DNA from: RGZA01 sp041917755
GTDB lineage: Bacteria; Pseudomonadota; Alphaproteobacteria; UBA9219; RGZA01
DNA: 45,656 nt
Assembly: GCA_041917755.1 (NCBI GenBank)
Contig: JAYRWY010000008.1
Span: 1-45,656, forward strand
Direction of reading: 5' to 3'
In this document: positions 7,481-16,452 of the stretch, piece after piece
Layout: each line of letters opens with the position of its first letter
Numbering within the stretch: the first letter of the stretch is position 1
Notes under the pieces: model-generated
Told to the model about the DNA's origin: nothing
Database searches by the model: none
What the model saw: the letters and a program-made list of their open reading frames with translations, nothing else
Program-made: the position numbers and the translations under genes

Positions 7481-9334
7481 ATGAGTACCATGCGAGAGCC
7501 CACTTATATGGAGTCCGATCAGGCTGCTGTATCCGGCAATGCAGGCAGAAAAAATGATTCTGGTAAGGGCAAGGATGGCGCCAAGGTCACCAAGCAGGAT
7601 TTGAGCAAGCTCAAGAGCCTCATGCCGCTCCTGAAGCCCTATACGAAGCAAATCATATTCGCTTTGTTGGGGTTGATTGTTGCCGCTGGCGCGACCCTTG
7701 GGATTGGTACGGGTGTGAAGGGTTTAATCGATACCGGATTTGGTAAAGGCAATGCCGAACTGCTTAATCAAACACTGGTTATCCTGTTCATCGTAATTAC
7801 CGTGATGGCGGCGGCAACCTTTGCGCGCTTTTACTACGTATCATGGGTGGGTGAACGCGTGGTGGCCGATTTGCGCCGCCGGATTTTCCGTCATCTATTG
7901 CAGCTAAGCCCGTCATTTTATGAAACAGCACAAAGCGGCGATTTAATCTCCCGCATGAATACAGATACCAGCCTGTTACAGGTAGTTATTGGCTCATCCG
8001 TGTCTATTGCCATGCGCAACGTCTTATTGCTCATTGGCGGCACAGTGATGATGTTCATCAGCAGCCCGAAATTGGCGGTGATGGTATTCTTTATTGTGCC
8101 ATTGGTGATTGTGCCGATTATCTTGCTGGGTCGTTCGGTCAAAGAACTATCCCGTATCACGCAGGAAAAGCTTGGCGATATCAGCTCCGGTCTAGAAGAA
8201 ACCATTCACGGCATTACGACCATTCAGGCACTTACCCGCGAAGATATCATTTCCAAAAATTTTAATGAAAAAGCTGAAGCAGCGTTCAAGGCATCCCTTT
8301 CGCGCGTTAGCGTCCGCGCATGGATGATTGTTGCTGTCATCACCCTCATCTTCGGTTCGATTGCGATTATCATGTGGCGCGGCGGCCATGATGTGGTAGC
8401 CGGTTTCATGACGGCGGGTGAATTATCATCCTTTGTGTTCTATGCCATTTTGGTGGCGGGCGCAGCAGGCGCGATTAGCGAAGTATTTGGTGATCTGCAA
8501 CGTGCCGCCGGCGCGATTGAACGCATTACCGAATTGTTGTTGGTACAATCAGATATCAAAATTTTACCCAAGCCATTGGCATTGCCAGACCCCGGTTATG
8601 GTAAAATCTTCTTTGATAATGTCAGCTTTTTCTATGCATCACGCCCGCAATCGCCCGCGATTGATAGCTTTAACTTGCAGGTCAAGCAGGGCGAAAAAAT
8701 CGCCATTGTCGGCCCAAGCGGTGCTGGTAAAAGCACCCTCTTCCAACTTCTGTTGCGTTTCTATGACCCGCAGGCGGGCATGATACAGGTGGATGGCTTT
8801 AACATTACCGAAGTGCACCCACGTGATTTACGCCGCAAGATTGCATTCGTGCCGCAAGACATCACCATCTTCTCCCAAGATATTATGGCGAATATCCGCA
8901 TGGGTCGCCCCGATGCAACGGATGAGGAAGTATTGGCTGCATCCACGGCCGCCAGCGCGCATGAATTCATTGAAGAATTGCCGCAGAAATACAAAACCTT
9001 TGTCGGCGAAAAAGGCGTGCGTTTATCGGGTGGTCAGAAGCAACGCATCGGCATCGCCCGTGCGTTTTTACGTAACGCGCCTATTTTGTTGCTGGATGAA
9101 GCAACCTCCGCGCTTGATTCACAAAACGAGAAGGATATTCAAAAAGCCTTGGCGGAATTGATGCAAAACCGCACGACCTTGATTATCGCACATCGCCTGT
9201 CCACGGTTATGCATTGTGATAAGATTGTGGTGTTGGATAAGGGCCAGATTGTTGAAACCGGCACCCATGAGGAGCTAATGAATAAGCAGGGCCTCTATTC
9301 CAAGCTTGCAAAAATCCAGCTGAAGAAGGATTAG
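7481..9334 (+). CDS. ABC exporter with fused membrane and ATPase domains (MsbA/ABCB type)
   Basis: This is a half-transporter that would dimerise in the inner membrane to export lipids, drugs or similar substrates. The N-terminal 40 residues are hydrophilic and charged. Six membrane helices follow (about 55-320), then the nucleotide-binding domain. Walker A GPSGAGKST starts near residue 411, the Q-loop is in FVPQD, the signature LSGGQKQR starts near 515, Walker B ends with Glu540 in LLLDEATSALD, and the H-loop is His571. I start at ATG 7481 (preceded by AGGA); the frame is open from 7421. The substrate is not readable from sequence; MsbA-like lipid export is one option. Confidence 0.92.
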   Translation: MSTMREPTYMESDQAAVSGNAGRKNDSGKGKDGAKVTKQDLSKLKSLMPLLKPYTKQIIFALLGLIVAAGATLGIGTGVKGLIDTGFGKGNAELLNQTLVILFIVITVMAAATFARFYYVSWVGERVVADLRRRIFRHLLQLSPSFYETAQSGDLISRMNTDTSLLQVVIGSSVSIAMRNVLLLIGGTVMMFISSPKLAVMVFFIVPLVIVPIILLGRSVKELSRITQEKLGDISSGLEETIHGITTIQALTREDIISKNFNEKAEAAFKASLSRVSVRAWMIVAVITLIFGSIAIIMWRGGHDVVAGFMTAGELSSFVFYAILVAGAAGAISEVFGDLQRAAGAIERITELLLVQSDIKILPKPLALPDPGYGKIFFDNVSFFYASRPQSPAIDSFNLQVKQGEKIAIVGPSGAGKSTLFQLLLRFYDPQAGMIQVDGFNITEVHPRDLRRKIAFVPQDITIFSQDIMANIRMGRPDATDEEVLAASTAASAHEFIEELPQKYKTFVGEKGVRLSGGQKQRIGIARAFLRNAPILLLDEATSALDSQNEKDIQKALAELMQNRTTLIIAHRLSTVMHCDKIVVLDKGQIVETGTHEELMNKQGLYSKLAKIQLKKD

Positions 9335-9364
9335 AGGCTGGATTGGTAGTTATCACAAAGGTGA

Positions 9365-9550
9365 CTACAAGTTGTTTGAACTTTTATTATCTGGCGGTGT
9401 TACATTAGCGCTTGGCCTAGATGCAGTGGTTTCGTCCTGCTTAGTGTTATCTGCGTCTGGTTCATCGGCTTTTTTTGGCTGCCCAAGAAAATGTTCATTC
9501 TTGTACAAATTTGGTCGTCTATATTTGTCATATAAATCGTAAATGCCCAC
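9365..9550 (-). CDS. Small hydrophilic hypothetical protein
   Basis: A 61-residue frame with a GTG start has GGGAG 6 bases upstream. The first part is rich in Tyr and basic residues (GIYDLYDKYRRP); the second is a low-complexity polar tail rich in Asp, Asn, Thr and Pro. The longer reading from ATG 9622 adds a Cys-rich, unlikely segment. It occupies the only plausible coding space in the stretch 9335-9757. I do not recognise it and the protein may not exist. Confidence 0.35.
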   Translation of the reverse strand: MGIYDLYDKYRRPNLYKNEHFLGQPKKADEPDADNTKQDETTASRPSANVTPPDNKSSNNL

Positions 9551-9675
9551 AACGCTCTCCCGTTGAATGTTCAGTTGAGTAAGTATAACACAACAACAGT
9601 TGAAATTAATAAACGATAGCAAGCCACTTTGCCGTTAATCTTGTATCTGATTGTTATTTAATGCAGTTGAGTTCG

Positions 9676-9701
9676 AAAAAGGCCAGTTTATCAAACCGGC
9701 C
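9676..9701 (-). terminator. Rho-independent terminator downstream of the DedA gene
   Basis: On the minus strand GGCCGGTTT and AAACTGGCC pair with one G-U wobble around a GAT loop, and TTTTTC follows directly. It lies about 57 bases past the DedA-family stop codon and is oriented for it. A second short hairpin (CCCC/GGGG, about 9700-9712) sits just before it. Confidence 0.8.
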
Positions 9702-9757
9702 CCCATCAGGGGTTGATGGACAAGCAGCGTCACGCCCAAAAAAGCAATTATGAAAAA

Positions 9758-10396
9758 TCAGTGCCCGCTGTCATCCACTTGGCCGCGGGCCTTTTTAATT
9801 CGTTTCCAGATTTGCTTGCCGATATAAACGGCTGCAACCAAGCCAAGCAAGCTGAGCATAATTGTTTCCATGGCATGACCAAGGACATTATCCAGCACTT
9901 CGCCAAACAGATAACCCACCATGGAGAAGGTGAAAGCCCAAATCCCTGCGGCCCAGAAGTTCCAGAACGCGAATTTCTTCCAGTTCAAGCCCGACAGACC
10001 CATGGCAAACGAGCTAACATTACGCAGGCCATAGATGAACCGGTAGCTAAGGATAAATGCGATGTCATACTTCAGGATAAGCCCCGCTACCTTATCTGCG
10101 CCCTTTTGCATTTTTGGAAAACGCTTGAGGATGCCAGGGCCGAAGCGGCGGCCAAGGTAGAAATAGGTTTGATCCCCGCAATAACTGCCCAGCCATGCAA
10201 TGGCAATTAGCAAACGTACATCAAGAATATCTTGTGCAGCGGCAGCGCCAGCGAACAAGACAAACGTCTCACCTTCCAGAAATGTCCAGACAAAGGTGAT
10301 GACATAGAACCAGTTACCATGATGTTCAATGAAATCATTTACATTGAAATTGCTGATGGCCTGCCAAATTTCCGCAAGGCTGGCGGCGATATCCAT
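9758..10396 (-). CDS. DedA/VTT-family inner-membrane protein
   Basis: DedA proteins are polytopic inner-membrane proteins linked to lipid-carrier recycling (undecaprenyl phosphate or phospholipid flipping) and proton homeostasis. The 212-residue product has several hydrophobic segments, re-entrant-like stretches and the conserved features FLEGETFVLF, GDQTYFYLGRRFG and the Arg-containing YRFIYGLRNVSSFAMG. The tail is basic (KQIWKRIKKARGQ). The start ATG at 10396 has only a weak GGA upstream. A terminator follows. Which lipid it handles cannot be told. Confidence 0.88.
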   Translation of the reverse strand: MDIAASLAEIWQAISNFNVNDFIEHHGNWFYVITFVWTFLEGETFVLFAGAAAAQDILDVRLLIAIAWLGSYCGDQTYFYLGRRFGPGILKRFPKMQKGADKVAGLILKYDIAFILSYRFIYGLRNVSSFAMGLSGLNWKKFAFWNFWAAGIWAFTFSMVGYLFGEVLDNVLGHAMETIMLSLLGLVAAVYIGKQIWKRIKKARGQVDDSGH

Positions 10397-10470
10397 GTTG
10401 AAAATCCGGTGTGAATTCTAAAAAAAGTGAATCGATTTAGTCTAGAAAAGCAAAGCTAACGAAGCATGCC

Positions 10471-10514
10471 ATTAATGTCCATGGGCAGTCTTTTTGCCGT
10501 GCATGGACATTAAT
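10471..10514. repeat. 13-bp perfect inverted repeat between greA and the DedA gene
   Basis: ATTAATGTCCATG (10471-10483) is matched exactly by CATGGACATTAAT (10502-10514). The 18-base centre contains GGCA and TGCC, which can extend the hairpin. It lies 15 bases past the greA stop on minus. There is no T run after the stem on either strand, so it is not a standard intrinsic terminator. It may be a factor-dependent terminator, an mRNA 3' end protector, or a protein site. Confidence 0.7.
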
Positions 10515-10528
10515 AGCGAGGATTATGG

Positions 10529-11005
10529 CTATTTGTAGCTAACCTTTACAACTTCGTAGACTTTGGTACCGCCCGGAGTGGTGATTTCCAAGTTGTCTTT
10601 GACCTTCTTGTTAATCAGCGCGCGGCCAAGCGGTGAAGTAATGGATAACAGACCTTTTTTAATATCGGCCTCATCTTGGCCAACCAATTGATAGGTCACC
10701 TTTTCTTCGGTGTCTTCGTCTATCAAGGTTACGGTTGCGCCAAATTTGATATCCTTGCTATTGGCAAGATGACTGACATCAATCACCTCTGCTCTTGAGA
10801 TTTTATCTTCCAGTTCGCCAATGCGACCTTCGATGAAGCTCTGTTTTTCACGTGCAGCGTGGTATTCCGCATTTTCGGATAAATCCCCCTGCTCGCGCGC
10901 CTCCGAAATCGCCTTGATAACCGCAGGACGATGCACCGACTTTAATTCTTTAAGTTCCTCACCCAAACGGTCATAACCGCCGCGTGTCATAGGAATCTTT
11001 TCCAT
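10529..11005 (-). CDS. greA: Transcription elongation factor GreA
   Basis: GreA enters the RNA polymerase secondary channel and stimulates cleavage of backtracked transcripts. The 158-residue length is standard. The N-terminal coiled coil carries the acidic tip Asp41 and Glu44 in GDLSENAEY, followed by the FKBP-like C-terminal domain (about 80-158). It begins MEKIPMTRGGYDRL, typical of the family. It diverges from map across 222 bases in which I see no other gene. Confidence 0.97.
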   Translation of the reverse strand: MEKIPMTRGGYDRLGEELKELKSVHRPAVIKAISEAREQGDLSENAEYHAAREKQSFIEGRIGELEDKISRAEVIDVSHLANSKDIKFGATVTLIDEDTEEKVTYQLVGQDEADIKKGLLSITSPLGRALINKKVKDNLEITTPGGTKVYEVVKVSYK

Positions 11006-11227
11006 TGCTGCAACCTTTTCAAAAGCAGAAAACTAAGGACATTCATTGTGGTAGATTTGTTTTTGAAAACAAAAAGCCATGCGCGTACCGTAACTGGCAG
11101 CGCAGTGTTTTGGGCTTGGTCTATGTATAGAAATAAAGTATTTGTTTTTCAAGGGTTTTGTAGCGAGACTGCCCATATGGCCTAGGCTGATTGGGGCCGA
11201 ACCGACTGTTTTATATGAGTTTACATC

Positions 11228-12043
11228 GTGGACGATTACGCCGATTTCGAGAGTGAAAAAGATAAAATTATTATCCACACCAAGGATGATTATGAGGGCA
11301 TGCGTGTCGCAGGGAAATTAGCTGCGCAGACGCTCGATTTCATCACGCCCTATGTCGTCCCCGGCGTGCGCACTGATTATCTTGATAAATTGTGCCATGA
11401 TTTTATTCGCGACCATGGCGCAATTCCTGCGCCGCTGGGGTATCGTGGATTTCCAAAATCAATCTGTATTTCGCCAAACCATGTGGTCTGTCACGGCATT
11501 CCGGGTGAAAAAACACTTGAAGATGGTGATATCGCCAATATTGATGTGACCACCATTGTTGATGGTTGGCATGGCGACACATCACGCATGTTTTTTGTGG
11601 GTGATGTCAACCTCAAGGCACGTAAATTGGTTCAAGTCACCTATGAAGCGATGATGAAGGGTATTGAGATGGTGAAACCCGGCGTGACATTGGGTGACAT
11701 TGGCCATGCCATTCAAAAATATGCCGAGGCACAAAATTATTCCGTCGTGCGTGATTTCTGCGGGCATGGCCTTGGTAAAACTTTTCATATGCCGCCATCG
11801 GTATTGCATTATGGAAATCCCGGCACGGGCACAGTGTTGAAGCCAGGGATGTTCTTCACCATCGAGCCAATGATCAATGCCGGTAAATATGACATCAAGG
11901 TTTTATCAGATGGCTGGACAGCCGTAACGCGTGACCGCTCGCTTTCTGCACAATTCGAGCATTCCTTAGCTGTCACTGATACCGGATACGAGATTTTCAC
12001 GACCTCCCCTAAAGGACTAACCCAGCCACCATTTGCGATATGA
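11228..12043 (+). CDS. map: Methionine aminopeptidase, type I
   Basis: The enzyme removes the initiator Met from nascent proteins. All five metal ligands are visible: Asp106, Asp117, His180 (CGHGLGKTFH), Glu213 (TIEPMI) and Glu244 (FEHSLAVT). The product has 271 residues from a GTG start at 11228; no in-frame ATG precedes the conserved core near residue 25, so GTG is the best choice. Its stop overlaps the radC ATG (ATGA), suggesting coupled translation. Confidence 0.95.
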   Translation: MDDYADFESEKDKIIIHTKDDYEGMRVAGKLAAQTLDFITPYVVPGVRTDYLDKLCHDFIRDHGAIPAPLGYRGFPKSICISPNHVVCHGIPGEKTLEDGDIANIDVTTIVDGWHGDTSRMFFVGDVNLKARKLVQVTYEAMMKGIEMVKPGVTLGDIGHAIQKYAEAQNYSVVRDFCGHGLGKTFHMPPSVLHYGNPGTGTVLKPGMFFTIEPMINAGKYDIKVLSDGWTAVTRDRSLSAQFEHSLAVTDTGYEIFTTSPKGLTQPPFAI

Positions 12044-12750
12044 CCGCATTAAAGAAAGAAAACGAAGCATCGGAAAAGGCCAAGCCACATTATGTGGGCC
12101 ATCGCCAACGTCTTCGTGAGCGGTTATTGGAAAGTGGTGCAGATGCGCTGCAGGATTATGAATTACTGGAAATTTTATTATTCGCGGGGATTCCGCAGCG
12201 TGATGTTAAGCCGCTTGCCAAGGATTTACTCAATCGCTTTAAAACCCTGAAAGGGGTTATTCATGCGCCACGCGAGGCGTTGGATGAATTTGGCCTTGGC
12301 GATGCTGCGATTGCGATTTTTAATACGGTTGCCGCCACCCATATCCGCATTAGCCGCGATGAGGTATTGGACCAGCCCGTATTGAATAACTGGCAAAAAA
12401 TTCTCGATTACTGTTATGCGGCAATGGCGCATGAAACCATCGAACAATTGCGTATCATTTTTCTGAACCGTAAAAACCGCGTGATTGCCGATGAGGTTAT
12501 GCAGAAAGGCACCATTGACCACACGCCCGTCTACACCCGTGAAGTTGTAAAGCGCGCATTGGAATTGGGGGCCGGAGCTATCATATTGGTACACAACCAC
12601 CCCACAGGCGACCCCACCCCATCTAAGGATGATATGGTGATGACCAAGGCGATTGCCGATGCCCTTAAAACTGTTGGGATTGTGCTTCATGACCATCTGA
12701 TTATCGGCAAAGGCCGCCATACCAGTTTTAAGGAATCAGGCTTGCTTTAA
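12040..12750 (+). CDS. radC: RadC-family JAB/MPN domain protein
   Basis: RadC-like proteins have an N-terminal helix-hairpin-helix-like region (about 20-100: RLRERLLESG, DYELLEILLF) and a C-terminal JAB/MPN fold. The metal motif is intact: His185 and His187 in VHNHPTGDPTPS and Asp198. No DNA-repair role has been firmly shown for the family despite the name. The ATG overlaps the map stop, a common arrangement in alphaproteobacteria. The product is 236 residues. Confidence 0.93.
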   Translation: MTALKKENEASEKAKPHYVGHRQRLRERLLESGADALQDYELLEILLFAGIPQRDVKPLAKDLLNRFKTLKGVIHAPREALDEFGLGDAAIAIFNTVAATHIRISRDEVLDQPVLNNWQKILDYCYAAMAHETIEQLRIIFLNRKNRVIADEVMQKGTIDHTPVYTREVVKRALELGAGAIILVHNHPTGDPTPSKDDMVMTKAIADALKTVGIVLHDHLIIGKGRHTSFKESGLL

Positions 12751-12810
12751 GGGTTCACAACAGGGCTTTGGGCGGCTACCCTAATCCATCACATTCAAAG
12801 GCTTACGCTT

Positions 12811-13332
12811 ATGTTTCGCAATGCCCTCCTCGCTCTACTCCTCATCACTTCGCTTGGCCTACTTGGCGCGTGTAGTGATGATAAGCCTGCACCGCAACCA
12901 GCGGTTTTGAACTTCTGGCGGCCTATCAGCAACCCGAATGTGTTCCTTGGCAGTGGCCAAGCCGCCCAGAAACTGAATTATGACCTTGCACAATGTAAGT
13001 GTAGTAATTACCCCATCCACATACCGCATCAGGAAATGGGAACGCTGGTTCCCGATCAGGCACGCCTTGCTGAAACATCAGCCATGCGCGTGGATGCAGC
13101 AACCGGTTGCTCAACCACCCCGAGTGCGGTACTGATTGAATGTATGCGCTGGCGCGGATGGGAACCATCGGCGTGCAGCGGTCGACTAAATACGCCGGGT
13201 GGCACGCAATGCGCGGTGACCATCGAAAATCTTCCTACTTATCCGGATGAATACCCATATCGGGGACCATTGGATGAAACATGGGGTGACGGCGTTCAAT
13301 CTCCTGCTGAAACTCGGAACCGTTACCCATGA
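12811..13332 (+). CDS. Cys-rich outer-envelope lipoprotein, hypothetical
   Basis: The signal peptide ends in lipobox LLGAC, with lipidated Cys21. The mature part (about 150 residues) contains six further Cys, enough for three disulfides, and many Pro and Trp. I do not recognise a family. The stop codon overlaps the purB ATG (ATGA), so the lipoprotein and purB are probably cotranslated although unrelated in function. The start is the ATG with a short basic residue (MFRN) before the hydrophobic core. Confidence 0.75.
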   Translation: MFRNALLALLLITSLGLLGACSDDKPAPQPAVLNFWRPISNPNVFLGSGQAAQKLNYDLAQCKCSNYPIHIPHQEMGTLVPDQARLAETSAMRVDAATGCSTTPSAVLIECMRWRGWEPSACSGRLNTPGGTQCAVTIENLPTYPDEYPYRGPLDETWGDGVQSPAETRNRYP

Positions 13333-14621
13333 TCCCTCGTTACTCTCGTCCGGAAATGACCCGTATTTGGGAACCGGAGAACCGTTTCCGTATTTGGTTT
13401 GAAATTGAAGCACACGCATGTGATGCGCAGGCACAGCTTGGCGTTATCCCGAAAGAATCCGCCGCCGCGGTATGGGCCAAGGGCAAATTCAATGCCGAAC
13501 GTATTGACGAGATTGAAAAAGAAACCAAGCATGACGTGCTGGCCTTTTTGACAAATCTGGCTGAATCCATTGGTGAACATGCCCGCTTTGTGCACCAAGG
13601 CATGACCTCTAGCGACGTGCTTGATACCACCCTTTCCTTCCAGTTGAAGCAAGCGGCCGATATCTTGCTCGCAGATTTAGATGCGTTGCTTGATGCGCTC
13701 AAAACCCGCGCCATGGAACACAAATACACCATGACCATTGGCCGTAGCCACGGCATTCATGCGGAGCCAACCACCTTTGGTTTGAAACTTGCCGGGCATT
13801 ACGCGGCATTCAAACGTAACCGCGACCGCCTTGTTCAGGCACGCAATGACGTTGCAACCTGCGCGATTTCCGGCGCAGTCGGCACTTTTGCCACCATTGA
13901 TCCCTTTGTTGAAAAATATGTAGCCGAGAAAATGGGATTATCGGTTGAACCTGTATCCACACAGGTTATCCCGCGCGATCGCCATGCATGGTTTTTTGCA
14001 ACCCTTGGCGTGATTGCAGGTTCGATTGAAAACCTGGCAATTGAAGTACGCCATTTGCAGCGCACCGAGGTGCGCGAAGCACAGGAATTCTTTGCCAAGG
14101 GCCAAAAGGGTTCTTCGGCAATGCCGCATAAGAAAAACCCCGTGTTATCTGAAAATCTGACCGGGTTATCGCGCATTGTACGCGCGGCAGTTAATCCGGC
14201 ATTGGAAAATGTTGCGTTGTGGCATGAACGTGATATTTCCCATTCTGCCGTAGAACGCGTATTTGCGCCTGATGCAACGATTGCGCTTGATTTTGCCCTG
14301 TCACGCTTGACGGGCATGATGCGTGAATTGATTATCTATCCTGAAAATATGCGTAAGAATTTGGACAGCCTTGGTGGCATTCATTTCTCCCAACGTGTAT
14401 TACTTGCCCTTACCCAAGCTGGTATTAGCCGTGAAGATGCCTATAAAAAGGTTCAAAGCAGCGCCATGCAAATTTGGGAAAAAGGTGGCCAATTGAAGGA
14501 CATTCTTTTAGCTGACGCAGAAATCACGAAGTTGCTGGGCAAAGAGCAAATCGATTCGCTGTTTGACGAGAAAGCATACTCATCGCAGGTAGATACGATC
14601 TTCGCCCGCGTATTTGCATAA
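13329..14621 (+). CDS. purB: Adenylosuccinate lyase
   Basis: PurB acts twice in purine synthesis, releasing fumarate from SAICAR and from adenylosuccinate. The 430-residue protein has the fumarase/aspartase superfamily signature GSSAMPHKKNP (catalytic Ser262 or Ser263), the general-acid His141 in GRSHGIHAEP, and the substrate loop HQGMTSSDVLDT (about 89-100). The start ATG overlaps the preceding lipoprotein stop. The other pur genes of the window lie at 21156-26237. Confidence 0.96.
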   Translation: MIPRYSRPEMTRIWEPENRFRIWFEIEAHACDAQAQLGVIPKESAAAVWAKGKFNAERIDEIEKETKHDVLAFLTNLAESIGEHARFVHQGMTSSDVLDTTLSFQLKQAADILLADLDALLDALKTRAMEHKYTMTIGRSHGIHAEPTTFGLKLAGHYAAFKRNRDRLVQARNDVATCAISGAVGTFATIDPFVEKYVAEKMGLSVEPVSTQVIPRDRHAWFFATLGVIAGSIENLAIEVRHLQRTEVREAQEFFAKGQKGSSAMPHKKNPVLSENLTGLSRIVRAAVNPALENVALWHERDISHSAVERVFAPDATIALDFALSRLTGMMRELIIYPENMRKNLDSLGGIHFSQRVLLALTQAGISREDAYKKVQSSAMQIWEKGGQLKDILLADAEITKLLGKEQIDSLFDEKAYSSQVDTIFARVFA

Positions 14622-14754
14622 CGCCAATAATCACGCTTGAAAATGCACCCTTCAAAAATTGGCACACTTCTCGCGTGCATAACATCCGTGCAACACATTG
14701 ATTAAGAAAATATGTGTTAACTTTTAAGTAATACTAACCCTAAAAACTGATGGT

Positions 14755-15438
14755 ATGAGCACGCTTCCGATTGGAAACCGTTCACCATTGCTGTACCCAA
14801 ACGTTACAAATTCCGGTGATATTAAATCCGGTGAAGTTGTAGCGACGACCCCGCTTGGCCGTGATGAAAATGGAAAAAATTTAGTCGCCTATATTGTGCG
14901 CACCGAGGAAGAAGTTCCTGCATATAAACTTCCGACAAATCTGGCCAATGGCAATCGTCCTAAAAAATCATTCCTGAGCGATGCAGCCCCGCAAGACCCG
15001 CTGTTAACTGAACCGCCAGTTAAGCCGCGTAGCGATAAAACATCATCTGCTACAACTGCTCCATCCCGCTCTTATCAATCCAGCGAAACATCGGCTCAAT
15101 ACATAAAGCCGGATGAATTATTATCACGTCTTGAACAATCACAAGTTGAACAGCTTCGGGCACGTGATAATGCCGTGCGCGGCGATGGCACGACGATTGA
15201 TGATGGTGCAGGCAATGCGTTGCTAACCACACTGATTTATAATACAGGCCCGGATGGACGCCGATATGCCGTGGGTGTATCTGCGCCTTTATTAACAGCG
15301 CAGCAGACTGATATCAGTGAATCAGCCGATGATGATGAACCTGCATCAGCATTGGAAAAAGCAGCGCAAGCTTACAAAAAATCTGCCTATTACAATTCAA
15401 CAGATTTTCGTTCAGGATTACTCAATAAAGCGATATGA
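14755..15438 (+). CDS. SprA-related protein lacking the HExxH protease motif
   Basis: Residues 122-180 match the core of the SprA-related (CJM1_0395-type) putative metalloprotease family as I know it: LLSRLEQSQVEQLRARDNAVR, then AG, then a Tyr-x-TGPDGRRYAVG stretch (164-174). In that family an HExxH-type zinc site follows the RAxxxxVR element. Here that place reads GDGTTIDDGAGN, with no His at all. The N-terminal 120 residues are polar and disordered-looking (Ser, Thr, Pro, Lys). There is no signal peptide. Most likely a catalytically dead homologue. The start ATG has only a weak Gly-rich ribosome site. Family assignment is from memory, moderate confidence. Confidence 0.6.
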   Translation: MSTLPIGNRSPLLYPNVTNSGDIKSGEVVATTPLGRDENGKNLVAYIVRTEEEVPAYKLPTNLANGNRPKKSFLSDAAPQDPLLTEPPVKPRSDKTSSATTAPSRSYQSSETSAQYIKPDELLSRLEQSQVEQLRARDNAVRGDGTTIDDGAGNALLTTLIYNTGPDGRRYAVGVSAPLLTAQQTDISESADDDEPASALEKAAQAYKKSAYYNSTDFRSGLLNKAI

Positions 15439-15469
15439 TATCGCTAATGATTTTTTTGAGAATTGCTGA

Positions 15470-16366
15470 ATGTCCGTTAATACCCCTTTATTCAAATCAC
15501 GCATGCGCCATGTCCGTATCGGGCGACGCAAGATTTTGACGCAAGGTCTGGAAAATAATTTCTGGACGGATTTATATCATCTGAGCATTACCATTTCGTG
15601 GCCCAAGTTTTTTATGAGCTGCGTTGCGTTATTTCTGTTTTTAAATACGTGGTTTGCTTTTCTATACTGGCTTGGCGATGCGCCAATTGCTAATACGCGC
15701 CCCGGAAACTTCATAGATTGTTTTTTCTTTAGCGTGCAAACGCTGGCAACAGTTGGTTATGGGCATATGTACCCCCAAACCATATACGGTAATACGATTG
15801 CCACGATCGAGCTTTATACCGGTATTCTGGTTATCGCGACAAATACCGGCTTGACCTTCGCCCGCTTTTCGCGCCCGCGCTCCCGCATTGTGTTTGCCAA
15901 AAATCCCGTTATTGGTATGCACAATGGCAAACGATGCCTGATGATACGTATGGCCAATGCCCGCCATAATACCATTGTGGATGCTCGCGGCAAAATCTGG
16001 CTTATCAAAGCCGGCAAGACGCTTGAAGGGAATAGCTTCAGAACGGTGCATTCCCTGCCCTTACTACAGGCAGATCATCCCTTATTAACCTTGGGGTGGA
16101 CAGTATTCCACGTAATTGATGAACAAAGCCCGCTATTTACAATGACCGAGAGCGACAAGAAGGAAATCCAGAGCGGTATTGTTCTATCCATTCAGGGATT
16201 TGATAAGGATGCATCCAGCGATGTTCATGCATCAAAGGTGTATTCATTGGCCGATGTGAAATGGGATCATAGCTATGCGGATATTATTTCCGAACATGAA
16301 GGAAACCTGACCCATATTGACTTCACACGCTTTCATGAAGTGATCCCATCCAAGGAAAATATATAA
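15470..16366 (+). CDS. KirBac-type inward-rectifier potassium channel
   Basis: A tetrameric inner-membrane K+ channel. Residues 46-68 form the outer helix, the pore helix leads to the selectivity filter TVGYG (94-98), and residues 107-130 form the inner helix. The linker ARFSRPRSRIVFAKNPVI is typical of KirBac, followed by the beta-rich cytoplasmic Kir domain (about 150-290). Family length is about 300, and this is 298. It is 31 bases downstream of the SprA-like gene and may share its message. What gates it is unknown; Kir domains often bind anionic lipids. Confidence 0.9.
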   Translation: MSVNTPLFKSRMRHVRIGRRKILTQGLENNFWTDLYHLSITISWPKFFMSCVALFLFLNTWFAFLYWLGDAPIANTRPGNFIDCFFFSVQTLATVGYGHMYPQTIYGNTIATIELYTGILVIATNTGLTFARFSRPRSRIVFAKNPVIGMHNGKRCLMIRMANARHNTIVDARGKIWLIKAGKTLEGNSFRTVHSLPLLQADHPLLTLGWTVFHVIDEQSPLFTMTESDKKEIQSGIVLSIQGFDKDASSDVHASKVYSLADVKWDHSYADIISEHEGNLTHIDFTRFHEVIPSKENI

Positions 16367-16452
16367 TTTTTTAACCGTAACTTTTAATCGGTTATTAGCC
16401 GTGATTAGATAAAATTTGATATTATTTTTATAATTTTTGAAAAATTTTATTG

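Noticed and set aside
9713..10210. 165-codon plus-strand frame opposite the DedA gene
   Set aside because: The minus-strand DedA product has clear family features; the plus-strand frame has none.
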